DNA of 64,000 bases from positions 108,633,097 to 108,697,096 of the forward strand of contig CM056376.1 in assembly GCA_029718625.1 (NCBI GenBank). The letters are read 5' to 3'. The notes under the pieces were generated by a model, which searched no databases, was not told the DNA's origin, and saw only the letters and a program-made list of their open reading frames with translations. Both the position numbers and the translations under genes were made by a program. Below, one piece after another: positions 49,440 to 60,200 of this stretch; positions within the stretch are counted from its first letter, which is position 1, and each line of letters starts with the position of its first letter. The DNA comes from Synaphobranchus kaupii. Its lineage: Eukaryota > Chordata > Actinopteri > Anguilliformes > Synaphobranchidae.

Positions 49440-50050
49440 TAACCTCTGCTTTCTGCCCGGTTACTCAAGCTACCCGGTCCAGTTTCCAGTCCTGTTCCAG
49501 CCCAGTTCCGATCCAGTTTCCAGTCCAGCTCCAGTCCAGTTTCCAGTCCAGTTCCAGTCCAGTTCCGGTGTTTTAGACACCTCCGTTCTAGTCCAGTTCC
49601 GGCTTGGAACAAGTTCCGTGCCGTCCCCTGTGTTCCTGAGTGGACCTTCCGGTCCAGCTTCCAGTCCAGTTCCAGTCCAGTTCCGGTGTTTCATACACCT
49701 CCGTTCAAGTCCAGTTCCGGCTTGGAACAAGTTCCGTGCCGTTCCCGTTTCCTGAGTGGATCTCCCGGTCCAGTTTCCAGTCCAGTTCCCAGTCCAGTTC
49801 CAGTCCAGTTCCGGTGTTTTATACACCTCCGTTCAAGTCCAGTTCCGGCTTGGAACAAGTTCCGTGCCGTTCCCGTTTCCTGAGGGGACCTTCCGGTCCA
49901 GTTTCCAGTCCAGTTCCGATCCAGTTTCCAGTCCAGTTCCAGTCCAGTTCCAGTCCAGTTCCGGTGTTTTAGACACCTCCGTTCAAGTCCAGTTCCGGCT
50001 TGGAACAGTTCCGTGTTTCCTCAAGTCCAGCTCCGGCTTGGAGCAGTCCT
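49440..50050 (+). repeat. Internal LTR array: four units of 118-150 bp built on GTCCAGTTCC
   Basis: The marker CCGGTGTTTTA(G/T)ACACCTCC or its TTTCAT variant occurs at about 49565, 49683, 49811 and 49961. Each is followed by AGTCCAGTTCCGGCTTGGAA, with runs of an 11-nt GTCCAGTTCCA subunit between. Unit lengths vary because the subunit count varies. The same array is in the 3' LTR (about 55188-55799). Confidence 0.92.
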
Positions 50051-50126
50051 CAGTTGGACGCTATCCTGTGTTAACTAACTAACCTGTTTTGCTCCCGTGT
50101 ACAGCTTTGGGACCACCCCAACGCTT

Positions 50127-50132
50127 AATAAA
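50127..50132 (+). terminator. Polyadenylation signal AATAAA, 5' LTR
   Basis: AATAAA 73 bases before the LTR end; the copy in the 3' LTR (55876-55881) would end the full-length RNA. Confidence 0.75.
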
Positions 50133-50200
50133 GTTCCACTTTCTGTAATCTGTCTCCTGGTCGTTGCACTTGGGTTCGTCCCGTATCAGGATCGTAACAG

Positions 50201-50211
50201 AACGAACTGGC
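50201..50211 (+). promoter_or_regulatory. Self-complementary primer binding site
   Basis: AACGAACTGGC, one base after the LTR end, is a perfect 11-nt complement of GCCAGTTCGTT at 49087-49097, just downstream of the predicted RNA start. Yeast Tf1 and the vertebrate sushi group prime minus-strand DNA by folding the RNA 5' end onto such a site. I see no obvious tRNA 3'-end complement here, though I could not search all tRNAs. Confidence 0.8.
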
Positions 50212-50218
50212 CAACAAT

Positions 50219-51199
50219 ATGGACCCAGCCGATCTGGAACAGATTCGCCACGCCTTCTCCTGCCAAACTGCGATCAGCGACCAACAGGGTCGCCGTTTGG
50301 ATGATGTGCTGGAAGTAGTTAGGGGCATCACGGAGCAAGTATCCCAACTTTCGCTCCACCAACCGCTACTACGGATTCCAGCCAACCCTACTCCTTCCTC
50401 TCCCGAACCCCATCCGGAGGCACCGGCTCCCACTTCCAGCCGTGAGCCCCGTGTACAACACCCCGAGTTATATCGCGGGGGGTTGGGGAGATGTCGTGAA
50501 TTTCTACTTAAATGTGACATAGTGTTTCGGATGCAGCCCTCCTCCTTCGCCTCTGACTCCAGCAAGATCGCGTTCATTATGAGCAGCCTGGGAGGGAGCG
50601 CCCTGGAGTGGGCTACATCCATCTGGGACAGCCAGGCTCCGTTATGCAGCAACTTCGCAGCCTTTACGGCAGAGATGCGACGTGTGTTTGAACACCCGAC
50701 CTGTGGACGTGACGCTACCCAGCGTCTGCTTCAAGTTCGCCAAGGCAACCGCAGTGTCGCAGAAATGGCCATTCAGTTTCGTACCCTCGCCGCGGAGTCA
50801 GGATGGAATGACGCCTCCCTCCAGGGGGCTTTCCGCCAAGCTCTCAGCGAGGAACTCAAGGACCAGCTTGCCACTCGGGAGGAATCCAACTCCCTTAATA
50901 GCCTCATCAGCCTCGCTATAGCCATCGATAATCGTCTCCGCATCCGGGCCCGGGAGCGGGGAGGAAGTTCCGGGCGTCATTCGCCCTCCGTCGTCTCTAA
51001 TGTTCATTCACACGCCATCACTGGATCTCGGGCGCCTACGGCCGGGTCCGAGGAAGAGCCCATGCAACTGGGCAGAGTTGCGGTCAATCCCGAGGAGCGT
51101 CAGCGCCGTCAGCGCACCAGATCCTGTTTCTATTGCGGCAAGCCTGGCCATCAGATCGCCTCCTGTCCCATTCGCCCAAAAGAAGGGGCTCGCCAGTAA
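50219..51199 (+). CDS. gag: Gag of sushi-type LTR retrotransposon
   Basis: 326 residues, starting [13 protein letters not shown] 19 bases after the LTR. This start resembles other sushi-type gags, and it is the first ATG after the primer site. An N-terminal helical region (about 1-60), a Pro-rich linker (about 60-80), and the retrotransposon gag capsid region (about 85-240, with [13 protein letters not shown] and [17 protein letters not shown]) are followed by a basic linker. A CCHC zinc knuckle lies at residues 303-316 ([14 protein letters not shown]), for RNA binding and packaging. The frame stops at 51199, 66 bases into the pol ORF. The -1 slippery site at 51175 would join a fraction of products to Pol. 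GC-rich compared with the AT-rich surroundings, as expected of a recent insertion. Confidence 0.95.
   Translation: MDPADLEQIRHAFSCQTAISDQQGRRLDDVLEVVRGITEQVSQLSLHQPLLRIPANPTPSSPEPHPEAPAPTSSREPRVQHPELYRGGLGRCREFLLKCDIVFRMQPSSFASDSSKIAFIMSSLGGSALEWATSIWDSQAPLCSNFAAFTAEMRRVFEHPTCGRDATQRLLQVRQGNRSVAEMAIQFRTLAAESGWNDASLQGAFRQALSEELKDQLATREESNSLNSLISLAIAIDNRLRIRARERGGSSGRHSPSVVSNVHSHAITGSRAPTAGSEEEPMQLGRVAVNPEERQRRQRTRSCFYCGKPGHQIASCPIRPKEGARQ
51175..51181 (+). promoter_or_regulatory. -1 ribosomal frameshift heptamer C CCA AAA
   Basis: Matches X XXY YYZ in the gag frame (codons CCA and AAA of ...RPKEG). Slipping back one base enters the pol frame at RRGSPVR. Pol lies in the -1 frame relative to gag and overlaps it here, so the site is placed exactly as needed. 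I did not establish a downstream pseudoknot. Confidence 0.75.
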
Positions 51200-54100
51200 G
51201 ACTGGGCGTACTGACGAGCCCCATCGTTCCCAACCATGCTGCCCAGGACCGCCTCATGTTCAAGGCTACTCTCCTTTGGAGGGACAAGACCCTATCTTCT
51301 TCGGCCCTAATTGACTCCGGAGCTGACGCCAGCTTCATGGATATCACCTTCGCCAGGAGGGCCGGCATTCCCACGGAACGTCTCACTTCACCCATTTCAG
51401 CTCTAGCTCTGGACGGCAGGAGTTTGGGGTTAGTTACCCACTCCACCGTTCCTATCCAATTAGTTCTATCTGGCAATCATCGGGAGTCCATTCAGCTATT
51501 ACTGATTAACTCCCAACAATCTGCTCTGGTTTTAGGTCAGACCTGGCTTCGCCTCCACAATCCCCATATTGACTGGAAAGCCGGTCGCATCCTGGCGTGG
51601 AGTGCCCACTGTCTAGCCAGCTGTCTCCGTTCTGCACTACCCCCTCCGGGGCCCAGTAAACCCTGTTCCATGCAACCTATACCGGATTTAACGAATGTTC
51701 CCAGCGAGTATCACGACCTCGCGCAAGTATTTTCTAAATCACGTGCTCTGTCCTTACCTCCTCACAGGCCGTATGACTGCGCCATTGACCTACTGGCTGG
51801 AGCTAAACTGCCATCGGGACGCCTCTACAGTCTGTCTGGACCGGAGAAACTAGCCATGGAGGAATACATCCACGACTCCCTCGCTTCGGGTATTATCCGC
51901 CCCTCTTCATCCCCAGCCGGTGCAGGGTTCTTCTTCGTTGGGAAGAAGGATGGCTCCCTGCGACCCTGCATCGACTACCGGGGCCTCAACCAGGTCACCA
52001 TCCGTAACAAATACCCTCTTCCCCTCATTAACACCGCCTTTGAAGCCCTCTCTCCAGCTGTGACGTTCACCAAGCTCGACCTCCGGAATGCGTATCACTT
52101 GGTGCGTATCCGTGAGGGGGACGAGTGGAAGACTGCTTTTAATACCCCGTTGGGCCACTACGAATACCTGGTGGTCCCTTTCGGCCTTACTAACGCCCCA
52201 GCAGTCTTCCAGAGCATGGTGAACGACGTCCTGCGGGACCTCCTAGGGAGGAGCGTTTTTGTTTATATCGATGATATTTTAATTTTTTCTCAATCCCCGC
52301 AGGAGCATGTCCGTCACGTTCGAGAGGTTCTCCAGCGGCTGTTGGAGAATCAGCTATTTGTTAAGGCTGAGAAATGTTCCTTCCACGCTTCCACGGTCCC
52401 GTTCCTCGGCTTCATTATCGAGGAGGGCAGTATCCGGGCGGACCCTGTGAAAATCAAGGCGGTGACAGAATGGCCCCAACCCACCTCCCGCAAGCACCTT
52501 CAACAGTTCCTGGGGTTTGCAAATTTCTACCGCCGCTTTATTCGCAATTACAGTTCCATTGCTGCTCCCCTGACTAAACTCACTTCCGTTGCCCTGCCTT
52601 ACTGTTGGAATTCCGATGCCCAGCGAGCTTTCGAGCTACTCAAGGCTCGGTTTTCCTCAGCACCTATCCTCCTTCACCCTGACACTTCTCGGCAGTTTGT
52701 CGTTGAGGTGGATGCCTCCGACACCGGCGTGGGGGCCATTCTGTCTCAACGGTCCGCCTCTGATAGCAAGCTCCATCCCTGCGCATTCTTCTCCCGGAGG
52801 CTGTCCTCCGCCGAGAGGAACTACGATGTCGGGGATCGGGAACTGCTGGCGATAAAACTGGCTCTTGAGGAGTGGCGCCACTGGCTGGAGGGGGCAGGTA
52901 CCCCTTTTCTTGTTTTTACCGACCATCAAAACCTCATTTATTTAAGATCTGCCAAGAGGCTCAATTCTCGTCAGGCTAGATGGTCGTTATTTTTTGCACG
53001 CTTTAATTTCTCTGTTTCTTTCCGCCCTGGTTCCCGTAATATTAAAGCAGATGCCCTGTCCCGCATTTTTTCCCCTCCCTCCAGTCCTGCTGATCCGGAG
53101 CCCATTTTGCCGGCCTCCTGTGTGGTGGCTGCGGTCTCCTGGGAGATTGAGGGCATTGTGAAGGCCGCCCAGACTTCCCAACCGGACCCCCGCAATAACC
53201 CTAACTCCTGTCTTTTTGTCCCCGATTCCGTCCGCTCCCAGGTCCTCGAATGGGTTCACGCCTCGTGCCTGGCATGTCACCCAGGTGTCGCCAGAACTAT
53301 CGCCCTCGTCAGGAGGAGTTTCTGGTGGCCTACCCTTAAAGGGGATACCCGTGCCTTCGTCCTGGCCTGCTCGGTGTGCGCCAGGAGCAAGGCTTCCCAC
53401 CAGCCTCCCTCCGGTCTTCTCCTTTCCCTCCCCGTCCCTGGCCGTCCTTGGAGTCACATTGGTGTGGACTTTGTAACCGGTCTGCCGTTGTCAGAAGGTA
53501 ACACCGTCATTCTGACAATAGTGGACCGGTTCTCCAAGGCGGTTCACTTTGTTCCCCTCCCCAAGCTCCCGTCCGCCCTTGAAACCGCTGAGCTCTTGGT
53601 GCTACACGTGGTCAGGCTGCACGGGATCCCCTCTGACATCGTGTCAGACCGTGGGCCCCAGTTCTCCTCCCGAGTTTGGAGGGCGTTCTGTGCAGCCCTG
53701 GGTGCCTCTCCTAGTCTTTCCTCGGGTTTTCATCCCCAGTCTAATGGTCAGGCAGAGAGGGCGAACCAGGACCTGGGGGCCGCCCTGCGGTGCGTTACAG
53801 TGCGCAATCCTGCCTCTTGGAGCCGTTTTCTCCCCTGGGTCGAGTACGCACATAACTCCCTTAAGAGTGCCTCTACTGGCCTATCCCCGTTTGAGTGTGC
53901 TTTAGGCTATCAACCCCCTCTTCTGTCGACCCAGGAGGCCGAGATAGCTGTCCCCTCTGTTAGGGCCCATGTCCTTCGTTGTAAAAACATTTGGAGACTC
54001 ACACGCACCGCACTCCTTCACGCCAATTCCCGCTCCCAACGTCTGGCGGACCTTCACAGGACCGCAGCCCCACAGTATAGGGCCGGTCAGCAGGTCTGGC

Positions 54101-54534
54101 TCTCCACTGCAAACATCTCCCTTCCCTCTTCATCCAGAAAGCTTCAGCCCCGTGTTATTGGTCCCTTCCCCATCATTTGTCTAGTTAACCCGGTGTCTGT
54201 TAAACTTTCCCTCCCCGCCTCCCTCAAAGTTTACCCTGTGTTTCATGTGTCCCAGGTTAAGCCTGTCTCCTCCAGCCCCCTCAGTACCCCTACCATCCCG
54301 CCTCCTCCCGTCCGAGTTGTTGACAACGCCCCGGCCTACACGGTGAACCGTGTTATTGATATCCGCCGCAGGGGCCGGGGTTTCCAATACCTCGTCGACT
54401 GGGAGGGGTACGGTCCTGAGGAGAGGTCGTGGCTCCACAAGAGCCTGATCTTGGATCATTCAGTAATCCAAGACTTCCACGAACAGTTCCCTGACAAGAC
54501 CAGGCCTCCGGGTACGCCAGGTGGCGTACATTGA
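51182..54534 (+). CDS. pol: Pol of chromovirus LTR retrotransposon (protease, RT, RNase H, integrase, chromodomain)
   Basis: Open frame from 51133 (ATG within gag overlap) to 54534; likely made as a Gag-Pol fusion by -1 shift, so the coding part begins about 51182. Residues are counted from the 51133 ATG. Protease: DSGA at 61-64. Reverse transcriptase: [24 protein letters not shown] and catalytic YIDD at 378-381. RNase H: VDASD with Asp527. Integrase: His709 and following HHCC zinc finger ([12 protein letters not shown] ... CSVCARSK), then the DDE triad Asp779, Asp839 and Glu875 with 35 residues between the last two. Chromodomain: about 1069-1120 ([28 protein letters not shown]), which directs integration by binding histone tails. 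Length and order are complete for a chromovirus; no broken motif was seen. Confidence 0.96.
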
Positions 54535-54542
54535 GGGGGGGG
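54533..54542 (+). promoter_or_regulatory. Polypurine tract
   Basis: GAGGGGGGGG, overlapping the pol stop codon and three bases before the 3' LTR; primer for plus-strand DNA synthesis. Confidence 0.85.
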
Positions 54543-54545
54543 TAC

Positions 54546-55948
54546 TGTAACGTTCCGTTCCCGTCCTGTCCGTTTTCCATGTTTTCCTTGTTTCCTTCCG
54601 TGTCATGTTGGATCCCTTGTCCGTGTTTCCCTCCTGGCTGTGGACTGGGCGTCTCCCTCGGGTACTTTTGGTTTCATTTTCCACTTTAGCTTCCGCCTAT
54701 CACTCGCCCCTCTCGTTACTCACATTCCTCACTGCTGTGCTTCGGCAATCACTCCTGATTTAACATCACACCTGTTTCTCGTTTTCTCCTTCACTTCCTG
54801 CACCATTTAAACCCCTGGCTGGCTGCTATTCAGCGCCAGTTCGTTGACTAACCTACCGTGTTTGTTTCGTATCCCGTTTCTGGTCCAGTGTTTGTGAACC
54901 TGCTGGTTCATACCTGTTCGCCTGGTTTCCTGACTGGTAGCTATCTCTGCTAATCTTTCGCTGCTGCCTGCATTTACCTGTTTCCCTTCAAAACCTCCAG
55001 ACGCCGCAGTTCCAGTCTTCCCGCAGCTGTGTTTGTCCTCCCCGTGTTACGTACCTCCCGTACTCGTGTTGCGGTACCAGGACCTCTGCATGCCAGCCGG
55101 CTTACGCCAGTATTGCCCGAGCTACGCCGCACCTTCCAACTCGGCGGTGCATTCACCAGCTACAGTCCTGTCACAACACCCTGCCTTTAACCTCTGCTTT
55201 CTGCCCGGTTACTCAAGCTACCCGGTCCAGTTTCCAGTCCTGTTCCAGCCCAGTTCCGATCCAGTTTCCAGTCCAGCTCCAGTCCAGTTTCCAGTCCAGT
55301 TCCAGTCCAGTTCCGGTGTTTTAGACACCTCCGTTCTAGTCCAGTTCCGGCTTGGAACAAGTTCCGTGCCGTCCCCTGTGTTCCTGAGTGGACCTTCCGG
55401 TCCAGCTTCCAGTCCAGTTTCCAGTCCAGTTCCGGTGTTTCATACACCTCCGTTCAAGTCCAGTTCCGGCTTGGAACAAGTTCCGTGCCGTTCCCGTTTC
55501 CTGAGTGGATCTCCCGGTCCAGTTTCCAGTCCAGTTCCCAGTCCAGTTCCAGTCCAGTTCCGGTGTTTTATACACCTCCGTTCAAGTCCAGTTCCGGCTT
55601 GGAACAAGTTCCGTGCCGTTCCCGTTTCCTGAGGGGACCTTCCGGTCCAGTTTCCAGTCCAGTTCCGATCCAGTTTCCAGTCCAGTTCCAGTCCAGTTCC
55701 AGTCCAGTTCCGGTGTTTTAGACACCTCCGTTCAAGTCCAGTTCCGGCTTGGAACAGTTCCGTGTTTCCTCAAGTCCAGCTCCGGCTTGGAGCAGTCCTC
55801 AGTTGGACGCTATCCTGTGTTAACTAACTAACCTGTTTTGCTCCCGTGTACAGCTTTGGGACCACCCCAACGCTTAATAAAGTTCCACTTTCTGTAATCT
55901 GTCTCCTGGTCGTTGCACTTGGGTTCGTCCCGTATCAGGATCGTAACA
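54546..55948 (+). repeat. 3' LTR, 1403 bp
   Basis: Same ends, TATA-like box (54805), internal array and AATAAA (55876-55881) as the 5' LTR. One extra T near 55419 is the only difference I see. Confidence 0.95.
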
Positions 55949-56316
55949 TATTGCTTCAAATGAAAGAGAAGGGAGAGGTTTTAGTCTCACACCATGGTCT
56001 CTGGTTTGGTCATTCTGCTGTTGTCCGGTATAACTACTGCCTCCCATTGCAACCTACAGCATTCGGATGTACCTGGTCTACCAACGCAAAAGTTAGCCAC
56101 TCGAGTCTATGGACTACATTCACAAAAATACCCATAGACATACATTGTTTTTCAATGTTAAACAGGAAATATTCTTCTGATTTGTGTAGAATGTGTATCA
56201 TTGCACAGCTGCATGTCATATTGCTTTTATATTCTTAAATGTCATATATATTTGACTTTCTTTAGGGTTTTAATGGCTCAAACCCCCAATTGCCGCTATA
56301 TTGCTTCTTCTTCTTC

Positions 56317-56358
<42 letters not shown>

Positions 56359-56649
56359 ACATATGCACTTAGAGTCTCCTCCTTAAGGATAGTTTGATTA
56401 TTTCAGTTCTTCACCTTGATGGGAGTCTTCTGATGTATTACCAGGCTGCAGGGTCATGTGATTCAACACCACCAAGGTTGAGATGTTGCAACTACTGTAC
56501 TGAGACTTCTTTAGCAGAGCCTAAGACTACCAGGTGAATCATATATGACACTATCGGGCTTGGCAAAAACAAAAATAAGTGTGATTCTTCAATCTCAGCT
56601 GAATCACTGTGTATGGCCCCCATGTGTGGGCTGCTGTGAGGCCTTAAAC
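55949..56649. other. Non-coding flank with old repeat end and ATT microsatellite
   Basis: Continues the sequence interrupted at 48797. GGGTTTTAATGGCTCAAACC at 56265-56284 is the inverted counterpart of the block at 46871. An ATT microsatellite lies at 56314-56357. No gene. Confidence 0.5.
56314..56357. repeat. (ATT)n microsatellite
   Basis: About fourteen ATT units. Confidence 0.95.
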
Positions 56650-57250
56650 TAAGGGTGTCTAACTGCAGTCCTGCTGGTTTTGGGGGTTTCCTTTCAATCA
56701 GCTGCCAATTTAGGCCTTGGAAACAGGATCTGTGGCTTCTTGGCCAATCAGTGACTTCTTAATCAGTTTAAGGGCCCATCAACAGTAAATAAATGCATGC
56801 AAATTTCCCATAGACTTCAATGTAAAATGGTGCTACAGCAAAACGAATGTATCTCCATAACCGAACATCAGAATTGCACCAAATTTTGCACAGATACTCT
56901 ATGATACATCTTCCATTAAACTGTTTTTTTGCTATCTTGCATACTTCTTAAATTACAGCCTACTGTTTTTTGATTGGCTGCAGCCATTGCCATGGCAACA
57001 GATTAATGAAAATTTGCTCTATGGTTCAATGCGGAATTTAGTGATGTACCACCTGATGAAGTTTCATGAAAATCCATTAAAGCATGACAGAGTTCCATTT
57101 GTTTTGATGTAGCACCATTTTTACATTGAAGTCTATGGGAAATTTGCATGCATTTCTTTACTGTTGATGGGCCCTTAAATACATTTCTGAAGTGCTGAAA
57201 CACACCAAGGACCAGCTGATACTGTGGTCTTCTGGATCCTGACACCCCTG
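56650..57250. mobile_element. hAT-type MITE interrupted by a TTAA-flanked MITE
   Basis: Left AAGGGTGTCTAACTGCAGTC and right GATCCTGACACCCCTG are weak inverted ends of the same general class as 35142-35318. CCTTAAAC directly precedes the left end. The insert at 56772-57174 splits it. Without the insert it would be about 200 bp, the usual size. Confidence 0.55.
56772..57174. mobile_element. MITE, 403 bp, long inverted repeats, TTAA target
   Basis: Left and right arms of about 75 bp are near-perfect inverted copies, starting GGGCCCATCAACAGTAAA and including GCATGCAAATTTCCCATAGA. TTAA lies at 56768-56771 and 57175-57178, the target duplication typical of piggyBac-type elements. No transposase. 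The ORF across it (minus strand) is not a gene. Confidence 0.87.
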
Positions 57251-60200
57251 GATTAACCAAAGGAACTTCCATCTCTGAGACTCTAACAGAGAGCATAACT
57301 TGTAGGGTCATGCTTGCTGTGGAAGAAAGCATTTGAGGCAATGTCATCGGTGTGAACAAAATTGAGCTAGGTCAAGCCAAGATGGCTGATGGTAGAGGGA
57401 TAAAAGGTTCCTGCAAACTAACAGTCCAAGGTGATTGTTTAGTAGGCAGAGCAGACGGCACAAAATGCATTCAGCCCAAGTGTCTTCTGAATCAGTGTGT
57501 TATTATTCACTGTTTGAAGCGAATTGTATTAAACAGATTTATGTCTGAATATTTTGTTTCAGCTGTAATTAAAGTTGGTATGTATGCCACCACGCAATAT
57601 GAATTGCAAGTAAAACAGTTTATTCCCCTGTAAAGAAACAAACTCTGTTTATTATGCAGAAGCAGTGGTTAAAAGCATGATGTGCTAATACAACACAATC
57701 AAAGGAGACTGGCATTTATATTTAACTCTTAGAAGATAATATTTTCTAAATAAAATAACAGAAATAATATATATGTGCAGGATTTCAACACCTGCTTTAT
57801 GCTAATTCTGCATTTGTCCAATGAATAATAAGAAATGCAGGGGTAGACATCAGGAGAAGTCTGAAATAAGTAATTTATGATAATGCTCGTATTCATTGCA
57901 GGGATTTACACTTTTTAATCAACAGTTTATACCGCTGAAGTTTTAAACCTATGAAATGTAATGCAATTACTGTGAGCAAATGAAATGCTTCTAATCCTAG
58001 ATTAAAAACAAATTGTATAATTTAAAATATAATAATAATAAAGTGAGGATAACTGCATCCCTGTTCCCTTTATGCTTTATCCACCTACATTGCAAATACA
58101 CCTAAATAGTTTTCATATTAGCATTATGAAACGGAAATAAAGGCATGTTCTTTAAAATATTATTGATTTGTATATTCACATACTACCACCCTATAAAAGG
58201 GTCTTTATAATTAAATGTATTCTTATTCGTATCTGCTCATTTTTGCAGTTTTTCAAAATAAAAAACTTTCATAAACGTCTTACCATTACTAAAACGAAAG
58301 TTGGTGAACTCCCAAATGAAAAGGCAAAATGCAACCATAAGTATATATTTCTTTACTGCAATGCTAAGCACTTATATATTCATTAATTTTAGAGTGAGAA
58401 CAGATTGGGGGCAGGACTATTTGAAATGTTGCACACATAATGTGTATTGCTAATGTGTATCACATTAGTTTGTAGCAGTGCCCTTGTACACGACTAAGAT
58501 GAGCTGTACACCCCCTTTTTCATAAGACCTCTATGTGCGTGTGAGTATCGATGAGGTGGATGATGTCATCGCTGCACCTGTCCCTTCACAGCCGCAGACA
58601 GGTTCCGCAGGGGAAGTCAGTGCTCCTGTAGCCATCCCGCTGAATTATGGGGTTTTAACAGAAGGCGTCTTCCCTCCCTTAGGGGTCCATTAAAACTGCC
58701 AATTTCTATTGATTTAACAAGCCGAGCATCGATCGGGATTATTTCACAGGGCTCCTGACAAAACAGGGCTTCACCAGAAAAGCACTTCCTGTGTTTCGAG
58801 ACCACCTTCTCTTCCTCAGGCATCATTTGCCAAATGCATCACCAGCATATAGACAACAGTGCAGATAGCCTTCCTAGATATATGCTTTCCACGTTAAAGG
58901 CCGTAAATAAATGTATTTTTTCAGCACCTAGGTGGTTTCCCAACTTTTTTGTTGTCTTTGGAGTTGAAAAATAAAACTAAAAAAACATATTATAACTAAT
59001 TCTACAGTGGATCTACAGTATACTACTCTAACTATTGTGTGTATTACTCTGACAACCCAGACATCCATTTTATCTTGTTTACATTTCATAATTTCAAACT
59101 CGTGTGTCAGGAGTTTTAAAATGATTGAATAGGTGTTTTATTTGTAACTGTCACACAATTACTGCCAGAGTCCCACTGAGCTTTCTTTTAACAAGCATTT
59201 TCCTGTCGTAAACTACACACTTTTTTCCCTCCAAGGTCAAAAACTTAAGATACATTTTTGGTCCACATTCAAACCCTCATGTTTGCTAGCCAGTCAGTTC
59301 TTATGAAAAGTTATCTCAGAAAATGAATTAATGGCTAAGCAACCATGCGTGTAAAAGTACAATACGTTAGGTTCACTGACTGATGAGATCCATTACTCTT
59401 AAAATTAAGTTTAATGTTCTTTTGAGCAGCAGGTAATTGCGTGCGTGCGTGTGTGCGTGCGTGCATGTGTGCATGTACATGCATGCACAGTGATGCATGC
59501 TGATGCCTGTGGAAGAATCCTTTAACCCATCTCCCAGTAGAATTTATACACATTAACGGTAGCGAAGACATTCAACCAGAATGTTTAATTTAATATTTTA
59601 AAAAATACTGAGCATCTGCTCATGAGACTTACAGCTCTGTCAAATTCTCCAGATGTTAATATTTTACAAAATGCAATTCAAGATGGTCGATGGCTACAGA
59701 TGGAAGGATGCATTGGTGGAAACCTCTCTCTCTCTGCCCTCCCTCTCTCTCTCCTTCCAAAATCCTAGTAATTCCATCGGCTACACAGCTGTCCCCCAAT
59801 TCATGTTGCCACACTATTAAACATGAGTAATCCTTTTGAATTTTGTCATTTATTACAACATTTTTTCTGTTCACTGTATGCTTAGAATTAATTTATTCTC
59901 CATATCCTTGAGCTGTCCTTTGCTACCTACAGATCAGAAACAGGATGCAGTGGAAAAGTTTCAGAGGAAATTTTAGAGAGTAGAGAGTAACCATGGGGAT
60001 CTTTTTTTAACAGTGCCTTGAAGAGAAGAGGTCCAATAAGATCATACCAGCATTTGATTATGAAAGAAAGAGCCCTGGGCAAAAAGAAGTTATTCTAACT
60101 GGTCAATTTAACCTTTTAAACTGCCTCCTTGTCTTCTTCATTGCTGGAGACTGCTAAATGACTCCAAACTTTTGAATAAGATGGCTGCTCATTGAATGCT

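Larger units (their letters stand above)
48798..50199 (+). repeat. 5' LTR, 1402 bp
   Basis: TG...CA termini. TATA-like ATTTAAAC at 49057-49064 with an initiator-like TTCAGC 27 bases on, and AATAAA at 50127-50132. The predicted R region is about 1 kb and contains a four-unit internal array (49440-50050). The ORFs across the array are low-complexity translations of the repeat. Confidence 0.95.
48798..55948 (+). mobile_element. Complete Tf1/sushi-type chromodomain Ty3/gypsy LTR retrotransposon, 7151 bp
   Basis: Structure in order: 5' LTR (48798-50199), self-complementary primer site (50201-50211), gag (50219-51199), -1 frameshift site (51175-51181), pol with protease, RT, RNase H, integrase and chromodomain (to 54534), polypurine tract (54533-54542), 3' LTR (54546-55948), all inside a 5-bp TATTG duplication. 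Both LTRs start TGTAACGTTCC and end GGATCGTAACA. By eye they differ only by one extra T in the 3' LTR (near 55419). The integrase-chromodomain order marks a chromovirus. The self-primed site and -1 gag/pol shift fit the sushi branch, from which the domesticated vertebrate PEG10/RTL genes derive. No stop or shift interrupts either frame, so the copy may be competent. Confidence 0.97.

Noticed and set aside
49285..49755. Open frames of 156 and 199 residues in the LTRs (also 55033-55632) with a Ser/Pro/Val repeat
   Set aside because: They are translations of the GTCCAGTTCC array. All frames and both strands are open there, and there is no domain. The frame in the two LTRs differs after the single indel.
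52657..53457. Minus-strand and alternate-frame ORFs up to 156 residues across pol
   Set aside because: Shadows of the pol frame, which carries all catalytic motifs.
47520..55999. A hAT element starting at 47528 with a duplication around CATGGTC near 55993
   Set aside because: The flanks are a 7/8 match, but the candidate right end has no CTG terminus or inverted repeat.
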